A DNA stretch of 8,463 bases from Acidimicrobiales bacterium (GCA_020439485.1 JAGQSP010000113.1:1-8463); one strand, 5' to 3'. Positions 1 to 6,405 are shown, counted from the stretch's first letter. Made by a program: numbers and translations. The notes: generated by a model from the sequence alone, not told the origin.

Positions 1-327
1 CTGATCGACGATCACCCCCAGTGGGCTCAACGGCTGGGTGTGCAATCCGCTATCGGCGTCGACTACGCGATCGGTTCGCCACACCACCGAAGAGCCGGCC
101 ACGGCAGCCGTCTGATCCACCTGCTCATCGCGGCCGGCTTCGACGACCACCCGACCGCAAGCCGGGTGGTGTCGGTGCCCAAAGCGGCAAACACCGCTTC
201 ACGCCGAGCCCTCGAGCGAGCCGGGCTGAGCCTGCTGGAAGTGCGCCCCCTGGAGGGCGAATACCCCGCAGAAGGCGACAGCGCCATCTACTCGATGACC
301 CGCGACGCCTGGAACGCCCTGACCTGA
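1..327 (+). CDS. GNAT family N-acetyltransferase, aminoglycoside 6'-acetyltransferase-like (3' part)
   Basis: The frame is open from the first base and ends at TGA 325-327, giving the last 108 residues of a protein whose start lies outside the window. The acetyl-CoA pyrophosphate-binding motif R/Q-x-x-G-x-G is visible as RRAGHG at visible residues 30-35, preceded by the beta-4 strand GVDYAIGSP and followed by the helix SRLIHLLI. Further on, NTASRRALERAGL is the usual GNAT motif B segment, where a conserved Asn precedes the last helix. GNAT proteins of this type are about 160-190 residues, so roughly 60% is present. The GTG at position 40 would remove part of the central sheet, so it is unlikely to be the start. 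Family members move an acetyl group from acetyl-CoA to an amine. The resemblance to AAC(6')-type enzymes comes from the pattern only; the substrate, and any role in drug resistance, cannot be told. It converges on nrdB. Confidence 0.8.
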   Translation: MIDDHPQWAQRLGVQSAIGVDYAIGSPHHRRAGHGSRLIHLLIAAGFDDHPTASRVVSVPKAANTASRRALERAGLSLLEVRPLEGEYPAEGDSAIYSMTRDAWNALT

Positions 328-341
328 CACCGCCCCACGCC

Positions 342-390
342 GAACACCGGTGTACTCCGGGCGCCAGACACCCGCCAAACACCGGTGTTT
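342..390. terminator. twin palindromes between convergent genes, candidate bidirectional terminator
   Basis: The 78-bp gap between the acetyltransferase stop and the nrdB stop contains two copies of the self-complementary core ACACCGGTGT, at 344-353 and 379-388. The second copy extends to a perfect 14-bp palindrome, AAACACCGGTGTTT (377-390). The centres are 35 bp apart. Because each core is palindromic, copy one can also pair with copy two: 343-353 with 379-389 gives an uninterrupted 11-bp stem with a 25-base loop, readable from either strand. Its position between two converging stop codons fits a bidirectional terminator. No T-run follows on either strand, so it would be the tract-less kind described in high-GC actinobacteria. 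A protein-binding pair of operators is the alternative. Confidence 0.4.
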
Positions 391-405
391 GCGAAGACGA
401 TGGGG

Positions 406-1515
406 TTAGAAGTCTTCGTCGAACGAAACCTCGCCCGACACACCAACCTGGTAGGCGCTGACTGTGCGCTCGAAGAAGTTGGACAGCTCCTGGACGTCCT
501 GGAGCTCCATGAAATCGAACGGGTTCTTCGACCCGAAGATGGGTTCGAGGCCGAGCTGCACCAGCCGCTGGTCGGCCACGAACTGCAGGTAGGTGCGCAT
601 GTCGCGAAGCGACAGGCCGGCTACGCCCTCTTTCAGGACGTCTTCGGCGAACGCGTACTCGCAGTCGACCGCCTCTTCGATCATCAGGCGAATGGCCTGC
701 TCCATACCCTCGTCGAACAGCTCGGGCTCTTCGGTGCGGGCCGTCTCGATGACCTCGAACGCGAAGTTCATGTGGGCGCTCTCGTCACGAAACACCCAGT
801 TGGTGCCAGCGGCGAGACCGTTGAGCAGGCCCTTGCTGCGAAGGAAGTACACGTAGGCAAATGCGCCATAGAAGAACAGGCCCTCGATGCATGCCGCGAA
901 GCAGATCATGTTGAGCAGGAAGTTCTGGCGGTCTTCGCGGGTGCGGAGCTGGTCGAGGTGCTCGATCGAGTTCATCCACTTGAACAAGAAGTCGCCCTTT
1001 TGGGCGATCGACGGGATGTTGTCGATGGCGGCGAACGCCTGCTCGCGCTCGGCGATGTCTGGGATGTAGTTGTCGAGCAGCGTCAGATAGAACTGGACGT
1101 GCAGCGCCTCTTCATAGAGCTGACGCGACAGGTACATGCGCGCTTCGGGCGCATTGACGTGCTGGTAGAGGTTCAGCACCAGGTTGTTGGCCACGATCGA
1201 GTCGCCGGTGGCGAAGAAGGCCACCAGCCGGTTGATCAGGTGCCGCTCGGCCGGGCTGATCTTGCGGTGAAGGTCTACGAGATCGTCGGAGAAGTCGATC
1301 TCTTCGACGGTCCAGGTGTTCTTGATGGCCGCCTTGTACATCTCGTAGAAGACCGGGTAGCGCATCGGGCGCAGTGTCAGGTTGAACCCAGGGTCGAGGA
1401 TGTGCTTGGCATGGCCGACGTGGCTGGCGTCGACAGAGCCGTCGGAGGGCACCGAGTGGATTGGGCCGGTCCGGGGATTCGGTTCGTAGAAGTCGTGGTC
1501 TTCGACGAGTGCCAT
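406..1515 (-). CDS. nrdB: class Ia ribonucleoside-diphosphate reductase, beta (radical-generating) subunit NrdB
   Basis: This 369-residue protein houses the di-iron/tyrosyl radical cofactor that starts reduction of ribonucleoside diphosphates to deoxyribonucleotides in the cytoplasm, working with NrdA. All seven key positions can be placed with the same spacing as in E. coli NrdB. The metal ligands are D105, E136, H139, E211, E245 and H248 (in GDS, EEALH, IEG and DESAH), and the radical tyrosine is Y143. The relay tyrosine corresponding to E. coli Y356 is Y355, in SAYQVG. Having Tyr at the radical position argues against a class Ic enzyme. The last residues, SFDEDF, resemble the R2 tail peptide that docks on the large subunit. 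The ATG at 1513-1515 is supported by a GAAAGG ribosome binding site six bases upstream. It is the second gene of the nrdA-nrdB operon, 89 bp after nrdA, with a hairpin in the gap. Confidence 0.97.
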   Translation of the reverse strand: MALVEDHDFYEPNPRTGPIHSVPSDGSVDASHVGHAKHILDPGFNLTLRPMRYPVFYEMYKAAIKNTWTVEEIDFSDDLVDLHRKISPAERHLINRLVAFFATGDSIVANNLVLNLYQHVNAPEARMYLSRQLYEEALHVQFYLTLLDNYIPDIAEREQAFAAIDNIPSIAQKGDFLFKWMNSIEHLDQLRTREDRQNFLLNMICFAACIEGLFFYGAFAYVYFLRSKGLLNGLAAGTNWVFRDESAHMNFAFEVIETARTEEPELFDEGMEQAIRLMIEEAVDCEYAFAEDVLKEGVAGLSLRDMRTYLQFVADQRLVQLGLEPIFGSKNPFDFMELQDVQELSNFFERTVSAYQVGVSGEVSFDEDF

Positions 1516-1521
1516 TGGGGG

Positions 1522-1527
1522 CCTTTC
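1522..1527 (-). promoter_or_regulatory. ribosome binding site of nrdB
   Basis: On the minus strand GAAAGG lies six bases before the nrdB ATG. It fixes that start and shows that nrdB has its own initiation signal rather than depending on translational coupling to nrdA, whose stop is 89 bp away. Confidence 0.7.
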
Positions 1528-1582
1528 GAGCGTGTTCGTTCAGGAGTCGGGTGGGAAAGAGGGCTTCCTCGAAGTGTGACGA

Positions 1583-1599
1583 GGGGGTGTGACACCCCC
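1583..1599 (-). promoter_or_regulatory. intercistronic GC-rich hairpin between nrdA and nrdB
   Basis: Bases 1583-1599 form a perfect inverted repeat, GGGGGTGT-G-ACACCCCC. Allowing a three-base loop, it gives a 7-bp stem dominated by five consecutive G-C pairs. It begins only five bases after the nrdA stop codon and leaves about 67 bases before the nrdB start. No U-run follows in the transcript, so a full intrinsic terminator is doubtful. Partial termination, or protection of the nrdA mRNA 3' end that would set the ratio of the two subunits, is plausible. The function is inferred; the repeat itself is directly visible. Confidence 0.5.
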
Positions 1600-1604
1600 G
1601 CCGG

Positions 1605-4034
1605 TCAGTCGCAGGCTTCGCAGCTCTCGGGGTTCTCGAGCGAGCAGGCAAGGGCCTCGGCGTCGGTGAAGGTCTTCTTCGGCGCCGGCTCGGGAGACGT
1701 CGGACGGGTGCCACCGCCCGAGGTCGTCTGGTTGATGCGGGTAGCGGGCCTGGACCTCAGGTAGTAGGTGGTCTTCAGGCCCGACTTCCAGGCGTGCACG
1801 TACATCGAGCTGAGCTTGCCGATGGTCGGGCTCTCCATGAACAGGTTGAGCGACTGGCTCTGGTCGATGAAGGCACCCCTGGCCGCCGCCATGTCGATCA
1901 GCGACCTCATGGGGATCTCCCAGGCGGTGCGATAGATCGTCTTCAGATCCTCGGGGATGCCCTCGACGTTCTGGATCGATCCCTCGGCCCGCTTCACTGC
2001 ATTGGCCATGTCGTCGTCCCACAGGCCACGGCGCTGCAGCTCGCGCACCAGATAGCGGTTTATCTGGATGAACTCGCCCGACAGCGTCTCGCGCTTGAAC
2101 AGGTTGGACACCTGGGGCTCGATGCACTCGTAGCAACCGGCGATGGAGGCGATGGTCGCGGTGGGAGCGATGGCGATCATGAGGCTGTTGCGCAGCCCGT
2201 GCTGACGGATGCGGTCCTTCAGCATCTCCCAGCGTTCGCCGTCGTGCACGGTTGCGCCATCCCACAGGTCGAACTGAAGGACACCCTGCGCGGCGCGGGT
2301 CTCGGCAAAGGCCTCGTGGGCGCCATTCTTCATGGCCAGGTCACAGCTGGCCGACAGGGCCCAGTAGTAGATCTCCTCGGAGATGCGCGTAGACAAGGCG
2401 CGGGCCTCGTCGGAATCGAACGCCATGCCCATCTGGAAGAACACGTCCTGCAGGCCCATGATGCCCAGGCCCACCGGGCGCCACCGCGAGTTGGAGGCCG
2501 CGGCCTCCTCTGTCGGGTAGAAGTTGATGTCGACCACGCGGTCGAGGTACGGCACCGCTGTGCGAACGACCTCGCCCAGGCGCTCGAAATCGAAGCTGGT
2601 GCTGCCATCGCCAGCGGTGCGCACCAGGCGGCCGAGGTTGACCGAGCCCAGGTTGCACACGGCGGTTTCGTCTGCGCTGGTGACCTCGAGGATCTCGGTG
2701 CACAGGTTGGACAGGTGGATCACGTTGCCCGGCTGGCCGGTCTGGTTGGACTTGGTGTTGGACGCGTCCTTGAAGGTCATCCAACCGTTGCCGGTTTGGG
2801 CCAGGGTGCGCATCATGCGGCTGTAGAGGTTGCGGGCGGGCACCTGGCGCTCGTAGAGGCCCTGCGCTTCGGCCTCCTCGTAGGCCCGACGGAAGTCGTC
2901 GCCGTACAGGTCGGTGAGGTGGGGCACCTTCTTGGGGTCGAACAGGCTCCACTGCCAGTCTTTTTCGACCCGCTCCATGAACAGGTCGGGTACCCAGTTG
3001 GCCAGGTTCAGGTTGTGGGCGCGCCTGGCTTCGTCACCTGTGTTGTCGCGAAGCTCGAGGAAGTCCTCGATGTCGGCGTGCCAGGTCTCGAGGTACACGC
3101 ACGCAGCACCCTTGCGCTTGCCGCCCTGGTTGACGGCCGCCACCGAAGAGTCGAGCGTCTTGAGCCACGGGATGATGCCGTTCGACAGCCCGTTGGTGCC
3201 CTTGATGAGCGAGCCGCGGCTGCGAACCCGGTGGTAGGCCAGACCGATGCCGCCGGCGTGCTTGGACAACCTGGCGACGTCGGTGTAGCGGTCGTAGATC
3301 GAGATGAGGTCGTCTTGGGGGCTGTCGAGCAGGTAGCAAGACGACATCTGGGGGTGGATGGTTCCGCTGTTGAACAGGGTGGGGCTGGATGGCAGGTATT
3401 GCAGGCTCGACATCAGCTCGTAGAACCCGATGGCGTCTTCGGGCGAGGTCGAAAGCCCGCAGGCCACGCGCATGAAGAAGTACTGGGGCGTCTCGATGAC
3501 CGAGCGCAGGTCGGGGTGGCGCAGCAGGTAGCGGTCGTAGACGGTGCGCAGGCCGAAGAACTCGAAGAGGTTGTTGCCGTCGGGGTCGATGGCGTCGTTG
3601 AGCTTGCGGGCGTGGGTACGGACGAACTCCAGAATCGGTTCGCCGATGAGGCCCTGTTCGTAACCGAGCTCGATCGACTGGCTGAACGAGTAGACGTTCT
3701 GGTTCTGGACTTCCTTGTCGATGAACGTGGCCAGCAGGCGTGCCGCCAGCTTCGAGTAGTTGGGCTCCGAGACTATGAGCCCAGCGGCGGTTCGTATCGA
3801 CAGCTCGTCGAGTTCTGTGGTGGTGGCGCCGTCCGACAGACCAGAGATGGTGCGAGTGGCCACACGCATCGGGTCTACGCCCGAGAGTCCGCCCGAGCAG
3901 CGCTCGACCGCCTTGACGATCTTGTCGAGGTTCACCGCCTCGAAACGGCCGTCGCGCTTTTGGACCCGCATAGTGGTTCCACCAGCATCGTCGCCACTCT
4001 CGATGTTCCTCAGCTCACCCTCGGTGATCGTCAC
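1605..4034 (-). CDS. nrdA: class Ia ribonucleoside-diphosphate reductase, alpha (catalytic) subunit NrdA
   Basis: This 809-residue protein reduces all four NDPs to dNDPs in the cytoplasm, using a thiyl radical delivered from NrdB. An N-terminal ATP-cone (about 22-112, starting at VQKRDGRFEAV) should act as the dATP/ATP overall-activity switch. It is followed by the all-alpha region and the ten-stranded barrel. Active-site residues are visible: C233 in SSCYLL and C460 in AVCNLGS form the redox pair, and N443, C445 and E447 in NLCTE hold the thiyl-radical Cys and its partners. The radical relay pair is Y757-Y758 in TTYYLRSRPA. A Pro/Thr/Gly-rich flexible tail (about 766-790) ends in ACSLENPESCEACD, with C805 and C808 as the likely thioredoxin-accessible swinging-arm pair. 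The start is GTG at 4032-4034, supported by GGAAGG seven bases upstream. A later Met at residue 22 would leave the ATP-cone intact but lacks that signal. It is the first gene of the nrdAB operon. Confidence 0.97.
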   Translation of the reverse strand: MTITEGELRNIESGDDAGGTTMRVQKRDGRFEAVNLDKIVKAVERCSGGLSGVDPMRVATRTISGLSDGATTTELDELSIRTAAGLIVSEPNYSKLAARLLATFIDKEVQNQNVYSFSQSIELGYEQGLIGEPILEFVRTHARKLNDAIDPDGNNLFEFFGLRTVYDRYLLRHPDLRSVIETPQYFFMRVACGLSTSPEDAIGFYELMSSLQYLPSSPTLFNSGTIHPQMSSCYLLDSPQDDLISIYDRYTDVARLSKHAGGIGLAYHRVRSRGSLIKGTNGLSNGIIPWLKTLDSSVAAVNQGGKRKGAACVYLETWHADIEDFLELRDNTGDEARRAHNLNLANWVPDLFMERVEKDWQWSLFDPKKVPHLTDLYGDDFRRAYEEAEAQGLYERQVPARNLYSRMMRTLAQTGNGWMTFKDASNTKSNQTGQPGNVIHLSNLCTEILEVTSADETAVCNLGSVNLGRLVRTAGDGSTSFDFERLGEVVRTAVPYLDRVVDINFYPTEEAAASNSRWRPVGLGIMGLQDVFFQMGMAFDSDEARALSTRISEEIYYWALSASCDLAMKNGAHEAFAETRAAQGVLQFDLWDGATVHDGERWEMLKDRIRQHGLRNSLMIAIAPTATIASIAGCYECIEPQVSNLFKRETLSGEFIQINRYLVRELQRRGLWDDDMANAVKRAEGSIQNVEGIPEDLKTIYRTAWEIPMRSLIDMAAARGAFIDQSQSLNLFMESPTIGKLSSMYVHAWKSGLKTTYYLRSRPATRINQTTSGGGTRPTSPEPAPKKTFTDAEALACSLENPESCEACD

Positions 4035-4041
4035 GGTCGTC

Positions 4042-4047
4042 CCTTCC
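4042..4047 (-). promoter_or_regulatory. ribosome binding site of nrdA
   Basis: GGAAGG on the minus strand ends seven bases before GTG 4034. This strong site is the reason for choosing the GTG start over the internal ATG 21 codons later. Confidence 0.75.
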
Positions 4048-4120
4048 TGCGTCTTTCCCCGCCGGTCGGCGCCTCGAACGTGCCCTGGTCCGGCCGTTCC
4101 GACTTTCTAGCGGGCCTGTC

Positions 4121-4150
4121 ATTACACCCGTGAAATTTCAGCGGTGTCAA
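4121..4150 (-). promoter_or_regulatory. housekeeping sigma promoter of nrdAB
   Basis: Reading the minus strand, an exact TTGACA -35 hexamer (plus-strand 4145-4150) is followed after 18 bp by TGTAAT (plus-strand 4121-4126), one mismatch from the TATAAT -10 consensus. Transcription should start near 4114, leaving a leader of about 80 bases before the nrdA GTG. The spacer is occupied by an interrupted palindrome, so binding there would block RNA polymerase. A perfect -35 box is notable in DNA this GC-rich and fits a strongly expressed but repressible gene. Confidence 0.7.
4124..4147. promoter_or_regulatory. 24-bp operator-like palindrome inside the nrdA promoter
   Basis: The plus strand reads ACACC, two unpaired bases, the perfect palindrome TGAAATTTCA (4131-4140), two unpaired bases, then GGTGT. 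All 20 paired positions match symmetrically around 4135/4136. It fills the spacer between the -35 and -10 boxes and overlaps both hexamers, the classical place for a dimeric repressor. NrdR is the usual regulator of nrd genes, but its known boxes are 16 bp of the form ACAC-N8-GTGT, usually in pairs. This site has a longer spacing and an AT core, so either a diverged NrdR site or another regulator is possible. Confidence 0.5.
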
Positions 4151-4549
4151 GCATTGGTACAAGGGGTCTGCCACGGCCGCAAGCATTCGATGCGGCATCG
4201 CTGGAGTCACTTTCCGGGGTCGTCTCCCACCCTGCGAAACGGGCTTCGCGCCCTGAGCGCGAGCCGAGCCGATTTGTATGGTGCACGCGCCAGCTCACGC
4301 CCCGTGGCCGAGGTTGCGAGGCCACACCCGGCGCGCCGCCGAAACCTTGGTACCCCACGGGTGGCGGGTGTGCCCGGCCACGTTCTCGGCCACGCGTCGC
4401 GCGCCTGAACCCAAGCTGATCCGTGCCCCACACAGGCGAAGCACGCGCGATATCTGGTGCCCTTGCCGACTCTGGGTGAGGTGACGAACACTTCCATTAC
4501 GAATCGAGATCACCCGAGAGGTGTCGAAAAAAATTTGTGGCCGATGTGC
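4151..4549. other. divergent intergenic region without a recognisable gene
   Basis: About 400 bp separates the nrdA promoter from the start of the ABC operon. I find no tRNA T-loop, no riboswitch or RNase P/tmRNA/SRP signature that I recognise, and no reading frame with a domain, ribosome binding site or membrane segment. It contains short inverted repeats: GCGAA/TTCGC (4234-4238 with 4245-4249), mutually exclusive with GGGC/GCCC (4241-4244 with 4250-4253); GTGGCC/GGCCAC (4304-4309 with 4320-4325); ACACCCG/CGGGTGT (4324-4330 with 4365-4371); and CACC-N5-GGTG (4511-4523). Near the ABC gene is an A7T3 tract (4527-4536). High GC makes short stems common by chance, so a structured RNA is only a possibility. 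Confidence 0.55.
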
Positions 4550-4555
4550 CAGACT
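4550..4555 (+). promoter_or_regulatory. putative -10 element for leaderless ABC operon transcript
   Basis: CAGACT keeps the two most conserved positions of an actinobacterial TAnnnT box (A2 and T6). It stands six bases before GTG 4562, so transcription would begin at or next to the start codon. No Shine-Dalgarno sequence precedes this GTG or the ATG at 4544. There is no clear -35 hexamer; the A7T3 tract at 4527-4536 occupies that place. Confidence 0.4.
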
Positions 4556-4561
4556 GCGGTT

Positions 4562-5518
4562 GTGACCGAGGCCGGGCAGACCCCCATCATCACAGCATCG
4601 GGTCTCACCAAGCGTTTCGGAGACCGGGCGGCCTTGGATTCGCTCGACCTCTCGATCGCCTCGGGCGTCACGGCGCTGGTCGGCGCCAACGGAGCGGGCA
4701 AGACCACATTCTTCAACCTGCTGATGGGCCTGCTGCCCGCAAGCTCGGGGACATTGACGGTAAGGGGGCTCGACCCGTTCGGCGACGGTCCGGCCGTGAG
4801 GTCGCTGCTGGGCTTCTCGCCCGAGCATCACATCCTGCCCGACGAGATGCCCGCGGACGAGTTCGTACGCCACATGGCCCAGGTGAGGGGTTTGCCTCGC
4901 TCGGAGGCCAGGGGCCGCGCGTCGGATGCGCTGTGGCTGGTCGGCCTGGGCGAGGAGAGGTTCCGCCCGCTGGGAACGATGTCGACCGGTCAGCGCCAAC
5001 GGGTGAAATTGGCCCAGGCACTTGCGTCTGATCCAGCCATCATCTTGCTCGACGAACCCACCGACGGGCTCGACCCGTTCCAGCGCGACGAGATGCTGGG
5101 GCTGATCTCTTCCATACGGGCCAAGGTCGGCATCGACGTTTTGGTCAGCTCTCACCTTCTGGAGGAAGTCGAGCGCGTGTGCGACAACGTGGTGGTGCTC
5201 GATGCAGGGCGACTGGTGGCCGCCGGGTCGATCGCCTCGGTGATCGGCGGCTCGACGCCTTCGATCAGGGTCGAATTCGCCGACTCGGCAGCCGCGATCA
5301 GCGCGGTCGACGCCGCAGTGGTCATAGGTGAAGCGCTGATCGGTCTGGGGTTCGATGTCGTAGCCGAACGCACCGCGCTGTTGGTGTACGGAGATCCCGA
5401 CTCGGCCTTGGCTGCGACCACCGAACTGGTGGCCAAACACGGGGTGAGGCTTCATCGCCTGGGGCGCAGCCGCAGGCGCCTCGAGGACGTCTTCGTCGAC
5501 GAGGGGGTCAGCTCGTGA
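4562..5518 (+). CDS. ABC-2 type transporter ATP-binding protein (first ATPase)
   Basis: This is a cytoplasmic ATPase of about 318 residues that should power the membrane partner encoded next to it. Numbering from GTG 4562, Walker A is GANGAGKTT (41-49), the signature is STGQRQR (141-147), Walker B is IILLDEP with catalytic E165, the D-loop is GLD (169-171), and the H-loop His is H198 in SSH. The Q-loop position has Glu (E88, in GFSPEHH) instead of Gln, as in some NatA/CcmA-like members. A C-terminal extension of about 90 residues follows the core, as in drug- and polymer-export ATPases. The start is uncertain: in-frame ATG 4544 would add six residues, but neither start has a Shine-Dalgarno sequence and the GTG fits a leaderless start. 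Its stop overlaps the permease GTG by four bases. The substrate is unknown. Confidence 0.9.
   Translation: MTEAGQTPIITASGLTKRFGDRAALDSLDLSIASGVTALVGANGAGKTTFFNLLMGLLPASSGTLTVRGLDPFGDGPAVRSLLGFSPEHHILPDEMPADEFVRHMAQVRGLPRSEARGRASDALWLVGLGEERFRPLGTMSTGQRQRVKLAQALASDPAIILLDEPTDGLDPFQRDEMLGLISSIRAKVGIDVLVSSHLLEEVERVCDNVVVLDAGRLVAAGSIASVIGGSTPSIRVEFADSAAAISAVDAAVVIGEALIGLGFDVVAERTALLVYGDPDSALAATTELVAKHGVRLHRLGRSRRRLEDVFVDEGVSS
5501..5507 (+). promoter_or_regulatory. ribosome binding site of first ABC permease
   Basis: GAGGGGG lies inside the end of the ATPase gene, seven bases before GTG 5515. It supports the GTG start that overlaps the upstream stop as GTGA, a translational-coupling arrangement. 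Confidence 0.6.
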
Positions 5519-6405
5519 CCAGCCCTTCGGCCGACGGCCTCGACGACACCCGAATTGTCGATCGGGGCTATCGCACCTACGACGGAGTGCGCCGGGGACA
5601 GCTGGGGGCCGCAGCGACCATCTCGGCCCAGGGCATGCGCGCGGTGTTGGGTCTGGGCCGCCGAGCGCGCTCCAAAGCGGTGCCGGTGGTGTGCATCGTC
5701 ATCGCCTTCTTGCCGGCCGTGGTGTTCGTAGGCATCGCTGCCCTGTTGCCGGTGGAGGTTCTGGAAGCAGCCGAGGTGGCGAACTACTCGGGCTACTACG
5801 GGATCATCGTGTTGGCGCTGGTGCTGTTCACCGCGTTCGTGGCCCCAGAAGCCCTAACCGGCGACCGCCGCTCGGGCATGCTGGGCCTGTACCTGACCAC
5901 ACCAGTGTCGCGCCTCGGTTATCTGGCCGCCAAGACCGTGGCGGTCATGCTGATCCTGTCCATCGTCACCATCGGGCCACTGGTGCTGAACCTCATCGGC
6001 TACAGCTTCGAGGGTGCCGGCCCCGGAGGCATTGTCGACACCGTCGAATTGCTGGTGCGCATGTTCGTTGCGGGGATGCTGGTGACCATCGTCTATACGG
6101 CGTTGTCGATGGGTGTGTCTTCGCTGACCGACCGGCGCGCCTGGGCATCAGCGGGCATCGTCGTGCTGATGATCCTCAGCTCGGTGGTGCCCAGCCTGCT
6201 GGTCGACGCAGCCGACATGTCTGACCAGCTGATGCTGCTGAACCTGCTGGTTGCACCGCTGGAGCTGGTCGTTCGCATCTATGGGGACACTCCCGAGTTT
6301 CCCGAGCTGTCCACAGCGTCGCTGGTCGGGGCGTGTGCCGCATGGGTTGTCTTGGGTTTTGCGACGGCCGTAGCGAAATATCGCAACATCGGAGGCACCC
6401 GATGA
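5515..6405 (+). CDS. ABC-2 type transporter permease (first permease)
   Basis: This 296-residue integral membrane protein probably forms the channel driven by the preceding ATPase. After a cytoplasmic N-terminus with the motif DRGYRTYDGVRRG (residues 16-28), a pattern I associate with bacterial ABC-2 permeases of this kind, there are six predicted membrane helices at about 55-79, 94-114, 137-163, 176-200, 210-231 and 266-287. Between helices 2 and 3 lies DRRSGMLGLYLTTPVSR, the segment expected to contact the ATPase in this fold. Start GTG 5515 overlaps the upstream stop by four bases, and its own stop overlaps the next ATG by four, so all these genes should be translated together. There is no substrate-binding protein and no periplasmic domain, which favours export over import. 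The substrate is not identifiable. Confidence 0.85.
   Translation: MTSPSADGLDDTRIVDRGYRTYDGVRRGQLGAAATISAQGMRAVLGLGRRARSKAVPVVCIVIAFLPAVVFVGIAALLPVEVLEAAEVANYSGYYGIIVLALVLFTAFVAPEALTGDRRSGMLGLYLTTPVSRLGYLAAKTVAVMLILSIVTIGPLVLNLIGYSFEGAGPGGIVDTVELLVRMFVAGMLVTIVYTALSMGVSSLTDRRAWASAGIVVLMILSSVVPSLLVDAADMSDQLMLLNLLVAPLELVVRIYGDTPEFPELSTASLVGACAAWVVLGFATAVAKYRNIGGTR
6391..6395 (+). promoter_or_regulatory. ribosome binding site of second ABC ATPase
   Basis: GGAGG sits six bases before ATG 6402. It decides this start over the upstream in-frame ATG at 6333, which would create a 70-base overlap with the permease gene and add residues unlike an ABC N-terminus. Confidence 0.75.

Noticed and set aside
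385..1764. A 459-residue plus-strand open frame antisense to nrdB
   Set aside because: Same mirror effect; no recognisable motif and no ribosome binding site, while nrdB is unambiguous.
1794..4133. A 779-residue plus-strand open frame antisense to nrdA
   Set aside because: It mirrors the nrdA codons, has a biased Val/His/Leu/Asp/Gly-rich composition with no domain, and nrdA on the other strand has every catalytic residue. Long antisense frames are expected opposite GC-rich genes.
4124..4147. Canonical NrdR box
   Set aside because: The half-sites resemble ACAC/GTGT but the spacing is 16 bases rather than 8 and no tandem partner at the usual distance is visible, so I do not call it NrdR-bound.
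4304..4371. Riboswitch or tRNA in the divergent region
   Set aside because: Stems GTGGCC/GGCCAC and ACACCCG/CGGGTGT exist, but no conserved riboswitch core, T-loop or acceptor stem could be matched.
4278..4484. A 68-residue plus-strand open frame in the intergenic region
   Set aside because: Arg/Pro/His-rich composition typical of random GC-rich frames; no ribosome binding site, domain or membrane helix.
4295..5455. A 386-residue minus-strand open frame across the intergenic region and first ATPase
   Set aside because: The sequence is His/Gln/Arg-rich with no fold signature and lies mostly antisense to a clear ABC ATPase.
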